Below are positions 40,918 through 51,317 of a stretch of 64,000 bases of DNA, one piece after another. Source of the DNA: Methanoregula sp. (GTDB lineage Archaea > Halobacteriota > Methanomicrobia > Methanomicrobiales > Methanospirillaceae); assembly GCA_028679185.1 (NCBI GenBank), contig JAJRBZ010000058.1, forward strand, positions 28,620 to 92,619, given 5' to 3'. How positions within the stretch are numbered: position 1 is the first letter of the stretch; the number at the start of each line of letters is the position of its first letter. The position numbers were made by a program, and so were the translations under genes. Below the pieces are notes generated by a model. It did not search any database. It saw only the letters and a program-made list of their open reading frames with translations, and was not told the DNA's origin.

Positions 40918-41113
40918 AAAATCTTTGAGTGTAATTTAGTGCGCGAATTGTATCTTATCAAAAATCTCTTTTATGTTTTTGAAGTTTTATTACGACACTA
41001 TAGTATTTGAATTCGTGATTATTTTTCCTCTAATCCAAAAAATAATCAAAAATACCTGCATTTGTTTCAGACATCTCTTTATCGTGTCTGAAGCGAGAAT
41101 ATGCTCTACACTT

Positions 41114-41275
41114 ATGCAGCACACAAAAAAGAATATCAGGATAATCCGGGACAAGTTGAGCCGGATTGGGATCGGGGAGAAGAAACTGGATGACGAAACA
41201 ATCCTGGAATCGTACAGTATTAATAAATTCGGGCAGTTGTGTGCTGTTCCAAAAGTAATTCCTCCTGTTCTATAA
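41114..41275 (+). CDS. small hypothetical protein
   Basis: MQHTKKNIRIIRDKLSRIGIGEKKLDDETILESYSINKFGQLCAVPKVIPPVL. Confidence 0.4.
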   Translation: MQHTKKNIRIIRDKLSRIGIGEKKLDDETILESYSINKFGQLCAVPKVIPPVL

Positions 41276-41290
41276 GGCGGGTATCCTTTT

Positions 41291-41773
41291 TTATTTTCTT
41301 ACAGTGTAACCTGCGTTGATAAGAATCCGGGTTATCTTCTTGTCCCACACCAAATCATCCGGCTCAACCAGGGGATCAATACATTCCTTCCAGAGCCGGG
41401 TCAGGTCAGTATCATCGGAAAAAAATGCACGCTGATACATGATTCTTCCGGCTCTTAATCCTCTTGAATTCACGATGAGAAGACGCCAGCACCCGTAATC
41501 CTTGCAGATCTCCGGGCGTGTCTGGTGGACAGTACAATAGGCTTTCCTGTCCCCCTTATGATACCTCAGGAAGGGACATGCCTCAGGATGATCCGAAAAA
41601 ATACTTTTATCTGAAAAGAGATCATGTTTGTCCGAGTCAATATTGACCTTCGTTTTCTCGCCCGTATATTGGTTATTGACCAGAAACTCAGATTCGCCAC
41701 AGTTTTTTTCTATCGTATGGACCTGCCCCATGTGGTGGCAGCATTCACCGCACTGCTGGCATTCGAATACCAT
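41291..41773 (-). CDS. YkgJ-type cysteine cluster protein
   Basis: FECQQCGECCHHMG; CPFLRYHKGDRKAYCTVHQTRPEICKDYGC. Confidence 0.85.
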   Translation of the reverse strand: MVFECQQCGECCHHMGQVHTIEKNCGESEFLVNNQYTGEKTKVNIDSDKHDLFSDKSIFSDHPEACPFLRYHKGDRKAYCTVHQTRPEICKDYGCWRLLIVNSRGLRAGRIMYQRAFFSDDTDLTRLWKECIDPLVEPDDLVWDKKITRILINAGYTVRK

Positions 41774-41997
41774 TATTCTAGCCTTCCTGAGCACTGGATA
41801 GCGGGCTCATACTGCGTACCAGCATGGCGCTGTCACGCAGACTGGAGCCCATTCGTACAAATGATAGGAAATACCGTTCTTCAGGCTTTTTTCATTCATA
41901 CCAGCGTTATTGTACATCTATTGGCAATACACCATGTATGATGGGAATATACATCCTGGCAACGGTCCTCAAATAATACCTATATTTATTTCAGGGC

Positions 41998-42981
41998 TTA
42001 TCTGAGAGCTCCTCCAGTCCGGGAAGTAGCTGGCGCAGCGGGTGTTGCTGACTCATCTTTTTCTATCTGCGCAACTTTGTTTTCGGATTTTTTATCCTCA
42101 CGACGTTCAGTTAGCATTTTTGCAAGAGAAACCGTACCGGTCATATCCCCAAGAGTCATCGTATCAAGAACGGTGGAAGGGACAATGACAAGGGTTGCAT
42201 TTTGTTTCAGTCCTTCATAGAGCATGTTCATCGCCCTGAGATGCAGGGCGACTGGATTGTTCTGGTAGGTTTTTGCAGCTTCTTCAAACTTCTGGGCAAC
42301 CTGCCGTTCCGAATCCCCAAGGATTACGCGTGCCTGCCTTTCCCGTTCTGCCTGTGCCTGCATTGACATCGCATCCTGAAGTTCACTGGGGATAAGAACG
42401 TCCCGTATTTCAACGGAACTGACATGAACCCCCCATTCACTTGTTCGTAGATCGATAATCTTCTGCAGTTCCTTATCGAGCTTCTCCCTCCCTTCCAGCA
42501 TATCGGAAAGAAACGATTTGCCAATGACTTCCCTCAGTGCTGTCTGGGATGCCCAGCTGATGGCCGACCGGTAATCTTCAACTTCAAGGGCTGCCTTCCG
42601 GGAGTCGAGTACCTTCCAGAAGAGCACCGCTTCAACGTCGACCGGTACTGTATCCTTAGTGAGGGTTTTTTCGGCCTTGAAAGAAGTGGTAATGATCCGG
42701 TTATCAATCCAATAGGCGATTTTTTCGAAAACCGGTATGATGAAGAATAATCCGGGTCCTTTCAGTTCAGTAAATTTTCCCAACCGTAATACGACAACTC
42801 TCTCCCACTGGTCAGCAATCTTCACCGAAGCTGCAAAGGCTGCTGCAAAGACAATCCAGACAGCCGCGACCACAAGGTACAGTGTCCTGCCATCAACGGC
42901 AAGACCTGCATAGACCAGCCAAAGCACGGGTATGAAGAGAATAACAAAAACGATATAGGGTAAAGGGTGCTGTTGTGCCAT
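41998..42981 (-). CDS. SPFH/band 7 (slipin-like) protein
   Basis: VVLRLGKFTELKGPGLFFIIPVFEKIAYWIDNRI; EIRDVLIPSELQDAMSMQAQAERERQARVI. Confidence 0.92.
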   Translation of the reverse strand: MAQQHPLPYIVFVILFIPVLWLVYAGLAVDGRTLYLVVAAVWIVFAAAFAASVKIADQWERVVVLRLGKFTELKGPGLFFIIPVFEKIAYWIDNRIITTSFKAEKTLTKDTVPVDVEAVLFWKVLDSRKAALEVEDYRSAISWASQTALREVIGKSFLSDMLEGREKLDKELQKIIDLRTSEWGVHVSSVEIRDVLIPSELQDAMSMQAQAERERQARVILGDSERQVAQKFEEAAKTYQNNPVALHLRAMNMLYEGLKQNATLVIVPSTVLDTMTLGDMTGTVSLAKMLTERREDKKSENKVAQIEKDESATPAAPATSRTGGALR

Positions 42982-43229
42982 AACAATCCATCACGCATTC
43001 TATACAATAAATATATAGTTAGTGCATACCACAATTCAGAAGAACTCAAAAGAGGACGGTGTACATCCCTGATATATGGTTACGATATAAGGTAATTATT
43101 TGCCTTACATGCATCCCGAAGAGGAGGGGCTGCCCTGCTTCCTTAAAATATCCTCATGAATGAGGTGTTTTTCGAGGTTGTCTTCCTCATTCTTCCCAGT
43201 GATGACCCGATAACAGGGTGATAACGATA

Positions 43230-44360
43230 TCACCGGGTGCTTTGCCAGATAGCGAGCCCAAACTCAAGGGCAATTAAGATGATAATCACCCACTCGAGGA
43301 AGTTTGAGTGCTGGATTCGGACTTCATCAGAGAGCATGGAATAGTTTTCCCGTATGACATCGATCTTCCGGGTTACACTCTCGCTCCACTGGTTGCTCCT
43401 GAGGACTTTCAAGGCAGTTGCATACACGCGGGCATAATAAATGTCTTCAGTGACTTTGATAAGGTTGTCCACTTTTTCAATTATTTCGGATATTTCTGCA
43501 TAGGTCTCCATCTGTTTTGCCATGATTGCATGGTACTGGCGACCCCGCCGGAACTGGGATAACCGGTCTGCATGCTCGATATCATCATACATCTTCTCCA
43601 TCTCACGGGTCAGTTCCCGGTCATAGTAGCGTAGTTCAAGCACCTGGACATTGGCAAATTCTATGAGGTCAATCAGGTCAGTCGGGCTTTCCGGGTTACA
43701 GAGGAGAGCTGAATCCCAGGAAAGTATCGCGAGATCATCAGTGGTATAGCTCAGGGAATTCCTGAGGATGTCCTCTCTTATCTGCGGTGCTATGTTGGTC
43801 TTCTCCCCGATTAAAAGGGGAACAGGGTCGACCAAATCATCACGGTGATCTGTCACATAGATGGTATAGTCTTCGTAAAAGTCAGGGTTGATCGCGAAGT
43901 TTTTGATATGGGGTTTGATGATCTCCCCGAGGGTCTTGAGATACTGGACATAGAATTCTGATAATCCTTCCTGGCCGGCAAACAGGAAAGCAATATCCTC
44001 AAGCGTAGAATAATGTGCATCCTTGTTTTCATATATAAAACAGAAACTGATTGCGCCGATATCATATACACGGGCAACCACCGAAAACTCGAATGGCTTC
44101 CCCTCCCGTTCCACCCGTATCGGGTGCATCTGGATCATGAGTGGGGGCTCTTCAATCATTATGGACTTTTGCTTGACCCGTACAAAACTTGTTCTTGCCG
44201 TAAAATAATTCCGGGCGAGGGCTTGTTCAAGCCAGTCAAGATCTATTTCCCTGCCGATATCAAAAATCCGGTAAAACCGGAGCGTAATCAAGGTGCTTTC
44301 CCTCCATGATGAATCGTGTTGGAGCAGCATTGTCGTTGATGACGGATAATTATTTTCCAC
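43230..44360 (-). CDS. RMD1/DUF155-like protein with C-terminal TM
   Basis: ISEIIEKVDNLIKVTEDIYYARVYATALKVLRSNQW...HSNFLEWVIIILIALEFGLAIWQ. Confidence 0.6.
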   Translation of the reverse strand: MENNYPSSTTMLLQHDSSWRESTLITLRFYRIFDIGREIDLDWLEQALARNYFTARTSFVRVKQKSIMIEEPPLMIQMHPIRVEREGKPFEFSVVARVYDIGAISFCFIYENKDAHYSTLEDIAFLFAGQEGLSEFYVQYLKTLGEIIKPHIKNFAINPDFYEDYTIYVTDHRDDLVDPVPLLIGEKTNIAPQIREDILRNSLSYTTDDLAILSWDSALLCNPESPTDLIDLIEFANVQVLELRYYDRELTREMEKMYDDIEHADRLSQFRRGRQYHAIMAKQMETYAEISEIIEKVDNLIKVTEDIYYARVYATALKVLRSNQWSESVTRKIDVIRENYSMLSDEVRIQHSNFLEWVIIILIALEFGLAIWQSTR

Positions 44361-44427
44361 CTTTTTTGCAATGCAACCGGAAGCAGAGATTAAGTACTAC
44401 CGCACCGAACCAAGAGATTAGAAATTT

Positions 44428-45504
44428 ATGAACATGCCTGCCGTTCAAGGTAAGCGAACACCCGAAGACGGGGAAAATACCATAAACAGTTGCAGCATTC
44501 TTTCTGACAATACCAGTATTATCAGAATTGACCATCTTACAAAAATCTTTCGCGAGAAGAACCGTACCGTAACTGCCGTTGACGACGTCACATTTGACGT
44601 CAGGCGAGGAGAGATCTTTGGTCTTTTAGGTCCCAACGGTGCGGGAAAGAGTACGCTTATACGGATGCTGACAACACTGCTCCACCCAACCAGCGGTACG
44701 GCATGCGTTGATACGTTTGATATAATCCGCGATCCTGAAAAGATCCGAAGCATAATTGGGGTCTGCCCGCAGAATAGTACACTGGACGTTGAACTTACTG
44801 CATACGACAATCTTGAATTTTACGGAAAACTGGTAAACGTCAGCGATGGCATCCTTGACAAACGGATATGGGAACTTCTCGAGATGACGGAACTGGCAGA
44901 CCGTGCTCACATGAAAGTCCAGACATTCTCCGGGGGTATGAGACGGAAACTTGAAATTGTCCGGGCCTTCATTCATCACCCGCTCATACTGTTTCTCGAT
45001 GAGCCGACCATTGGGCTCGATCCGGAAGCCCGGCACGAGGTCTGGCAGCAGATTTCACAACTGAATAAGGAAAAAACGACCATCATCCTGACCACGCACT
45101 ACATGGATGAGGCGGAAAAACTCTGTGACCGCATCGCCTTTGTGGATAAAGGACGGCTCATTGCCCTGGATATACTGGAAAACCTTAAGCAGTTAATTCC
45201 TGCAGGTGATCTGATCGAAATCGGTTTTGATTCAATCGATGAGAAGATGATTTCGGCCTTAAAAGAGAATACCACTCTCAATTCAGTTGAAGTCAAGGAC
45301 AAGAGGGTCATCATCTCTGCAAGGAATGGTAGCAAACTGTTACCAGAAATTGTAACTCTCTTTGAAAAATTTTCCACTCCCATGACTCACATATCGATAC
45401 GGTCACCTTCACTGGAAGATGTTTTCATTCACCTTACCGGCAAAAAACTGGATAATAATGTACACCATGAAATACAAACTTCAGGCAGGGGCAGGCCATC
45501 ATGA
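44428..45504 (+). CDS. ABC transporter ATP-binding protein (DrrA-like)
   Basis: GLLGPNGAGKSTLIRML; FSGGMRRKLEIVRAFIHHPLILFLDEPTIGLDPEAR. Confidence 0.93.
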   Translation: MNMPAVQGKRTPEDGENTINSCSILSDNTSIIRIDHLTKIFREKNRTVTAVDDVTFDVRRGEIFGLLGPNGAGKSTLIRMLTTLLHPTSGTACVDTFDIIRDPEKIRSIIGVCPQNSTLDVELTAYDNLEFYGKLVNVSDGILDKRIWELLEMTELADRAHMKVQTFSGGMRRKLEIVRAFIHHPLILFLDEPTIGLDPEARHEVWQQISQLNKEKTTIILTTHYMDEAEKLCDRIAFVDKGRLIALDILENLKQLIPAGDLIEIGFDSIDEKMISALKENTTLNSVEVKDKRVIISARNGSKLLPEIVTLFEKFSTPMTHISIRSPSLEDVFIHLTGKKLDNNVHHEIQTSGRGRPS

Positions 45505-46589
45505 TACGGGGTGCTGTTGCAATTTTCAAACGCGATTTCAAGAAATTTCTTAGTAACCCGTTTGTGGTCCTCATGACCCTTATGATGCCTGTCATGTACC
45601 TGGTGATTTTTGGCAATGCATTTGGCGGCACCATCAGTCATGTTCCTGTCGGAGTAGTACAGGAAGTACCGCCCAATAGTGATACACCACTTTTTACTGA
45701 CGCAGCAGCAGCTCTCAACCATATCCCCCAGAAAGACTATCCCAAGTTACTGGATGTTACAGTATATGTGGATGAAACTTCAGCTAAACGTGATCTTGCA
45801 AAGGGATTGATATCTGCAGTTATCGTTTTCCCGTCAGAAATATCCAATGATCATGCCGTTCGTCTGTATGTTGACAGTTCGAACTCCATCATTCCTGCTC
45901 TCGTAGAATCAGCAGTGCGTGGTATTCTTGCCACACTCGGGGCACATAATCCTTTAATTATCAATAAAATTTACGGTGATGTCAAATACATACAGTTCTT
46001 CGGCGTTGGCGTTATAATGATGGCAATTTTCACCTCCACTATGTTCGGGGGTGGTATTGCCCTGATACGGGATCGCGAGGCCGGGATCCACGAGGGTTAT
46101 CTTGTTACACCAGTACAGCGCACGAGCATCATCGCCGGGATTATTTCCAGCGGTACCATCCGGGCATTTATTGCGGGATTTACTATCTTCCTGATCGATA
46201 TTTTTATTACCGGCATTACGATTAAGAGTCTGGAAGATTTTCTCTTGGTGCTTCTCGTGATCCTGATTGCATGTGTCGGGGTTACGAGTCTTGTCGTATC
46301 CTTTGCGTCACGCTTCTCTGCCCAGCAGGAATATGCTTCAGTAGTCGCATTTCTTAACCTTATCCTGTTCATGACTTCAGGAGCGTTCTATCCTGTGCTC
46401 GGTATGCCGGAATGGTTGCGCTGGATTACAATCATAAATCCGGAGTATTATGGCGTGGATGCACTCAGGAGTATTATCCTCCGCGGACAAGGACTCGATG
46501 TCATTGGCATGGATCTCATTGCATTATTAATATTTTCAGGGGCAATGTTTATTCTCGGTATCGCCACGTACCGGCGTACACTGGAATGA
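45501..46589 (+). CDS. ABC-2 type permease (DrrB-like)
   Basis: FKKFLSNPFVVLMTLMMPVMYLVIFGNAFGG; ATG/TGA overlap with upstream ATPase. Confidence 0.9.
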   Translation: MIRGAVAIFKRDFKKFLSNPFVVLMTLMMPVMYLVIFGNAFGGTISHVPVGVVQEVPPNSDTPLFTDAAAALNHIPQKDYPKLLDVTVYVDETSAKRDLAKGLISAVIVFPSEISNDHAVRLYVDSSNSIIPALVESAVRGILATLGAHNPLIINKIYGDVKYIQFFGVGVIMMAIFTSTMFGGGIALIRDREAGIHEGYLVTPVQRTSIIAGIISSGTIRAFIAGFTIFLIDIFITGITIKSLEDFLLVLLVILIACVGVTSLVVSFASRFSAQQEYASVVAFLNLILFMTSGAFYPVLGMPEWLRWITIINPEYYGVDALRSIILRGQGLDVIGMDLIALLIFSGAMFILGIATYRRTLE

Positions 46590-46751
46590 AAGACTGCCCA
46601 TTCCTGTTTTCGGATTTTTTTTGCATATATCACAATGCCATTTGCACCGAACAACACCGCTCATCCGGTAATTTTCCGTAACAGGGTATGAATTCCGCCT
46701 GCATCCACAAGGTATTTTTATGTCCGATCAGCACCAATTTCGGAAATACCG

Positions 46752-47963
46752 ATGTCGCATACAAACAGTATGAACCGGTGGGTCTCTCCTGATCACCGGA
46801 TGATGTATTACCTGTTCCTTCTGGGTTTCTTTGCGATATTTTCTACCACCATATCAAAAAACCCGGTACTGCCCCTTTTCTCGCAGGCAATTGGTGCAAA
46901 TGATGTGATTATCGGCCTTATAGCTGCCATCTCCCCGTTAGCCGGGATCCTGTTCTCGTTTCCGGTCGGCGTACTCTCGGATTATATAGGGAGAAAGAGG
47001 CTCCTCATCATGTCGGGAGTGGTTTTTTTGTCTGCCCCGCTTCTTTACCTGCTCATCACCGACCCGCTCTGGCTTATCCCGGTCCGGTTCTTCCATGGCA
47101 CCGCCACTGCAATCCTCGGTCCTGTCATCTCCGCGGTTATCGCTGAAAGATTCCCAGAAACCAAAGGTGCAATGCTGGGACAGTACTCATCAGCGACACT
47201 TGTCGGTCGGACGATTGCTCCTCTGGCCGGAGGGGCCATTATTTCCACCTTTATGATGTACCCGGGGCTGCTTCCTTATCGCATGGTATACGTCGTTGCC
47301 GCGCTTGCTGCACTACCCGTTCTCATCATGACACTCATGTATCGCGAGAACCGTTCAGCCCCGCCAGACCGGCTCCCGCTCTCCCGCTTCCACTCAAGTT
47401 TTGTGACCTTCTTTTCCCATGCCGGGCTCCGTGCAACCGCCCTTGTCGATATGGCAACCTACTTTTCGTTCGGTGCATTCGAGACGTTTCTTCCTCTTTT
47501 TCTTGCTTTGCGGGGCATTGGCCCTTACCTGACGGGGATAATATTTGCTGTGCAGGTGCTGATCATCGCCGGGACCAAACCGTTCTTCGGGAACCTTGCT
47601 GACCGTTTCGACAAACGCGTCCAGATCATCACAGGGCTTATCATCCTTGGCAGTTCTGTAGCCTTACTTCCGTTCACCACCGGATTTTCCACTGTTCTTT
47701 TCGTCAGCGCCACGTTTGGCCTTGGTATGTCACTTTCCACCGTCGCAACCAGTGCGTACGCAGCTGATATTGCACAAAAAGAACAGATTGGTGCTTCGAT
47801 GGGAGCACTCTCCTCCGCCATGGATATCGGGCATTCGGCCGGGCCGCTCGTCACCGGAATCGTAATTGCCGGTATCGGCTATTCATCCGGGTTCTTTGTA
47901 AGTTTTCTTCTTGCTGTTGCAGTCACCGCTGCTTTTACTGTCTCGGTGCGGGACCGTGCATGA
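46752..47963 (+). CDS. MFS transporter
   Basis: 12-TM profile; PVGVLSDYIGRKRLLIMSGVV. Confidence 0.88.
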   Translation: MSHTNSMNRWVSPDHRMMYYLFLLGFFAIFSTTISKNPVLPLFSQAIGANDVIIGLIAAISPLAGILFSFPVGVLSDYIGRKRLLIMSGVVFLSAPLLYLLITDPLWLIPVRFFHGTATAILGPVISAVIAERFPETKGAMLGQYSSATLVGRTIAPLAGGAIISTFMMYPGLLPYRMVYVVAALAALPVLIMTLMYRENRSAPPDRLPLSRFHSSFVTFFSHAGLRATALVDMATYFSFGAFETFLPLFLALRGIGPYLTGIIFAVQVLIIAGTKPFFGNLADRFDKRVQIITGLIILGSSVALLPFTTGFSTVLFVSATFGLGMSLSTVATSAYAADIAQKEQIGASMGALSSAMDIGHSAGPLVTGIVIAGIGYSSGFFVSFLLAVAVTAAFTVSVRDRA

Positions 47964-47976
47964 AAAACAGGATCTG

Positions 47977-48627
47977 TTACCTTTTAAATGTCGTTATGAA
48001 CTCCGTCTGTGCAATTGTATGCCCGGTCAGTGCCCAGTCTATTGATTCCCTGTCTGCAGTCGGCTGGGTGATGTCCATATCAACCGCGTAGAGCCTGAAA
48101 ACATACCGGTGAGTTGATCCTATTGGCGGACAGGGTGCAAAATATCCCCGTGAGCCTGCACTGGTTTGACCCTGCTGTGCACCGTTGGCAAGCACTTTTA
48201 CATTCGGCTGTGCCGGTGAAAGTTCACCGGATATTGGTGGGATGTTAAAGACGAGCCAGTGGGTGAACCTGCCAGCCGGTGCATCGGGATCATCAAGGAT
48301 CAGGACGAGACTTTTCGTTCCGGACGGAATACCCTCCCACGATACTGCGGGAGATTCACCTGCACCTTTGCAGCTGTACACATCAGGAAGAACAGATCCT
48401 GCAGAAATGGAGTCTACCCTGATGGTAAATGCACCTGAAGGAGCAGATGACCGTGTCTGGATATAAGAGGGTTTTTCAGGTCCGGGAGAAACCGGAGGCG
48501 AGGGGGTATTTGATGTACATCCGGCGAAAAAAATTAAAACACTGATGACCATCACAGAGAACACGAACCAGCGAATATGCATAACCGGACAGAAGCATTC
48601 CGGATAATAAGCGTTCCGGCTGATCAT
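47977..48627 (-). CDS. PEBP (YbhB/YbcL) family lipoprotein
   Basis: VYSCKGAGESPAVSWEGIPSGTKSLVLILDDPDAP...THWLVFNIP; lipobox FAGCTS. Confidence 0.9.
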   Translation of the reverse strand: MISRNAYYPECFCPVMHIRWFVFSVMVISVLIFFAGCTSNTPSPPVSPGPEKPSYIQTRSSAPSGAFTIRVDSISAGSVLPDVYSCKGAGESPAVSWEGIPSGTKSLVLILDDPDAPAGRFTHWLVFNIPPISGELSPAQPNVKVLANGAQQGQTSAGSRGYFAPCPPIGSTHRYVFRLYAVDMDITQPTADRESIDWALTGHTIAQTEFITTFKR

Positions 48628-48734
48628 ACAAGGACCAAAAATACAATAAAGCAGCCACCTTTATACGCTCGCGGTATCAATAGCACGTATAGTACACGTC
48701 ATAAAATGCACACTGGATTTCGTGAGGCGAAATC

Positions 48735-49811
48735 ATGAAAATGCAGAGTACTCCCCAAATATCCCAGATGAATGGGCCAATCCCTTTAAGTTTCTGTATC
48801 GTCCTTTACCAGGATGGCAGGGTGGAACGACTGGTGGATCGCCCTCTCGAAGAATATTTTTCTGCCATCCGCACCGCGGGCGTTGCGTGGATCGATTGCA
48901 GTACGAAAGATGATAACAGGGAATTTGAACAAATTGCCCAGATTGCCGGATTTTCCAAAATCCCTGTCCCGAAACTGACGACAGGGTTCTATTCTGCATA
49001 TGAGGATTATGATACTGAACTGGGCATCATGCTGCCATCAGCAACGGTCAAGGCCGAAAAGTTGAAAGTCCACCCGCTTTTTGTTCTTATCCGTGACAAT
49101 TTTATCTTAACCGTTCATTCCGAGGAGATCAACCGGCTCCTCCGGTTCTCCCGGTATGCCCCCCCGTTTTTCAAAAGGATTTCTGCTGAGACCACAGTTG
49201 ACAAAATCACCTTGATGCTTGAACGCATCATCGATGAAAATAATGACCGTAATTTCGAGTATTTGCGCGAGATCGAAATGCATGGTGACGCAATCAGCAA
49301 ATCACTCATAGAGGAGAGGCTTGCCAAGAAGAAAATCGCACACGACATATACAATATGAAGCATGTCCTGATCGATTACCTGAATGTGCTCTGGGCTACA
49401 AAGGATGTAGTTGATTCGTTGCGGTACGGGGATGCCGATCTTGTAACCAATGATGAAAAACTTCTGGGCCGGATTGGCATTTTATCGGACAATATCGACC
49501 GCCATATAGAACTTTCGGAACAGATGTCCAATGTTTTGTCCTCCGGACTTGAAGTGATGCAAAGCATTTACAACAACCAGCTCCAGAACTTGAACAACCG
49601 GTTTGCTCTTGTAACCGCCTATCTCACCGTGCTCGGTACTGCATTCCTAGTACCAAATACGATTGCAACCATTGCAGGAAGCGGTGTTATGGGAGGTTCT
49701 ATGGGAGCACAGTGGTGGTACATTCCATTGCTTGGTATCTCCACCATCGGAGCGACAGCAGTATCATTGCTCTGGGTGATCCATGTCTGGAAAAAAAGGG
49801 AAGAAGAATAA
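48735..49811 (+). CDS. CorA-family divalent cation transporter-like protein with atypical signature
   Basis: Two C-terminal TMs; VTAYLTVLGTAFLVPNTIATIAGSGVMGGSMGAQWWY. Confidence 0.8.
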   Translation: MKMQSTPQISQMNGPIPLSFCIVLYQDGRVERLVDRPLEEYFSAIRTAGVAWIDCSTKDDNREFEQIAQIAGFSKIPVPKLTTGFYSAYEDYDTELGIMLPSATVKAEKLKVHPLFVLIRDNFILTVHSEEINRLLRFSRYAPPFFKRISAETTVDKITLMLERIIDENNDRNFEYLREIEMHGDAISKSLIEERLAKKKIAHDIYNMKHVLIDYLNVLWATKDVVDSLRYGDADLVTNDEKLLGRIGILSDNIDRHIELSEQMSNVLSSGLEVMQSIYNNQLQNLNNRFALVTAYLTVLGTAFLVPNTIATIAGSGVMGGSMGAQWWYIPLLGISTIGATAVSLLWVIHVWKKREEE

Positions 49812-50128
49812 TTGTTTGTGTTGTCCTTTTTTTACCATTTTTCCAAAAGTTACGTACCAACTGCCATGGCGATGATCGTTACCTGAGGTGACATGAGCAG
49901 GCGAATATTATAATGAACACATTCTATTCTATTCCCGGCCGAGTCGTATATCTTTTTTAAACCCTGCCTTCCGGGAAGTGTCTGCTTTCTTAATTCCGTG
50001 AAGAGCACTATGAAGGTATGATCAACCAAAAATATGACTTTTTTGACGCGATTCTTTCCGTTTATGGCAAAACCAATGTTCTTATATATAGTAATTGGTA
50101 ATAATTTACAAGATATAGGAGGAAAGAA

Positions 50129-50584
50129 ATGAAAACTGATGATGCAAAGAAGATCATTTCAACCGCCATCGACAGGGAAGTCGAAGCGTACACCTTTTAC
50201 CGCACGATATCAGAAAAGGTAAAGGACCCGGCACTGAAGAAACTCTTTACCGAACTTGCCGGTGAGGAGAAACAACACAGGGAGTTTTTGCAGGGAATGC
50301 TCACAAAGGACGTCTCCAAGATGCACTTTGATGCAAAGCAGGATTATAAGGTAGTAAATGCAATGCCCAGCCCTCCGCTGTCCGCTGATATGAAACCACT
50401 TGATGGCATTGTTGTTTCAATCAAGAAGGAACTTGAAGCGATGCAGATGTACACCCAGCTTGCGAATCTCTCGACTGACACAGAACAGAAGTTCCTGTTT
50501 TCCCAGCTCGCAAACATGGAGAGTGGCCACAAAGCCCGGCTCGAGGACCTGTACACCAACATGGCCTTCCCAGAGGTCTGGTAA
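50129..50584 (+). CDS. rubrerythrin/ferritin-like diiron protein
   Basis: AIDREVEAYTFYRTISEKV...ELAGEEKQHREFL; MESGHKARLEDLY; ATG preceded by aggagg. Confidence 0.85.
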   Translation: MKTDDAKKIISTAIDREVEAYTFYRTISEKVKDPALKKLFTELAGEEKQHREFLQGMLTKDVSKMHFDAKQDYKVVNAMPSPPLSADMKPLDGIVVSIKKELEAMQMYTQLANLSTDTEQKFLFSQLANMESGHKARLEDLYTNMAFPEVW

Positions 50585-50711
50585 GTATCCAAAAGATCAG
50601 AGAACGTTTCGGATGCCTCATGCATCCACCCTTATTTTCCCGGAGCGATTAGGAACCTGTATTTTTATGGTTTTCCTGTGAATCAGGTTTTCACCACGCT
50701 ACCCGATCCAT

Positions 50712-51317
50712 TCATCCAGTCATGTGCTCAAAGAGAATTCTGATACCGATCAGGATCAGAATAAGACCTCCCGCAATCTCCGTTTTATTGCCAAGGATAT
50801 CTTCCAGTTGCTCACCGAGTAAAACACCCGCAAAGGAAATTCCCAGGCAGATAGTTCCGACAATCAGCGCAGGAACGACAACTGCGTTCCGAAGAAGGCC
50901 GGTACTGACGCCAACGGCAAGAGCGTCTATGCTGGTTGCAAGGGAGAGAACGATCACCGGGATTATCCGGATTACCTCAAAACGAGGTTCCACTTCCCCG
51001 TCCCCCCGTACACCTTCCCATATCATTTTCCCGCCAACAATCGCCAGCAGGAAGAAAGCCGTCCAGTGATCGAAAGCAGATACGATCCTGAGCAATGACA
51101 GCCCGGCTGCCCAGCCGGTCACCATCATTCCGGTCTGGAACGCACCAAAGCACAGCGCAATGATGGCAGCAGCGTAGATACGCCGTGACTTGGTTGTCGA
51201 ACCGATGGCAAGCGAAACGGCAAAACAGTCCATCGAGAGACCAATACCAAGAAGCGCAGACGTCATGAGATCCATGGTGTCATTTGAATTGTGGGTGGGC
51301 GTACCTGATAATTTCAC
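50712..51317 (-). CDS. mntP: manganese efflux pump MntP family
   Basis: MDCFAVSLAIGS; LSLATSIDALAVGVS. Confidence 0.9.
   Translation of the reverse strand: MKLSGTPTHNSNDTMDLMTSALLGIGLSMDCFAVSLAIGSTTKSRRIYAAAIIALCFGAFQTGMMVTGWAAGLSLLRIVSAFDHWTAFFLLAIVGGKMIWEGVRGDGEVEPRFEVIRIIPVIVLSLATSIDALAVGVSTGLLRNAVVVPALIVGTICLGISFAGVLLGEQLEDILGNKTEIAGGLILILIGIRILFEHMTG

Noticed and set aside
43217-43234. Inverted repeat ggtgata-acga-tatcacc at the end of the RMD1-like gene
   Set aside because: Overlaps the stop codon and lacks a T-tract; a terminator call is not supported.
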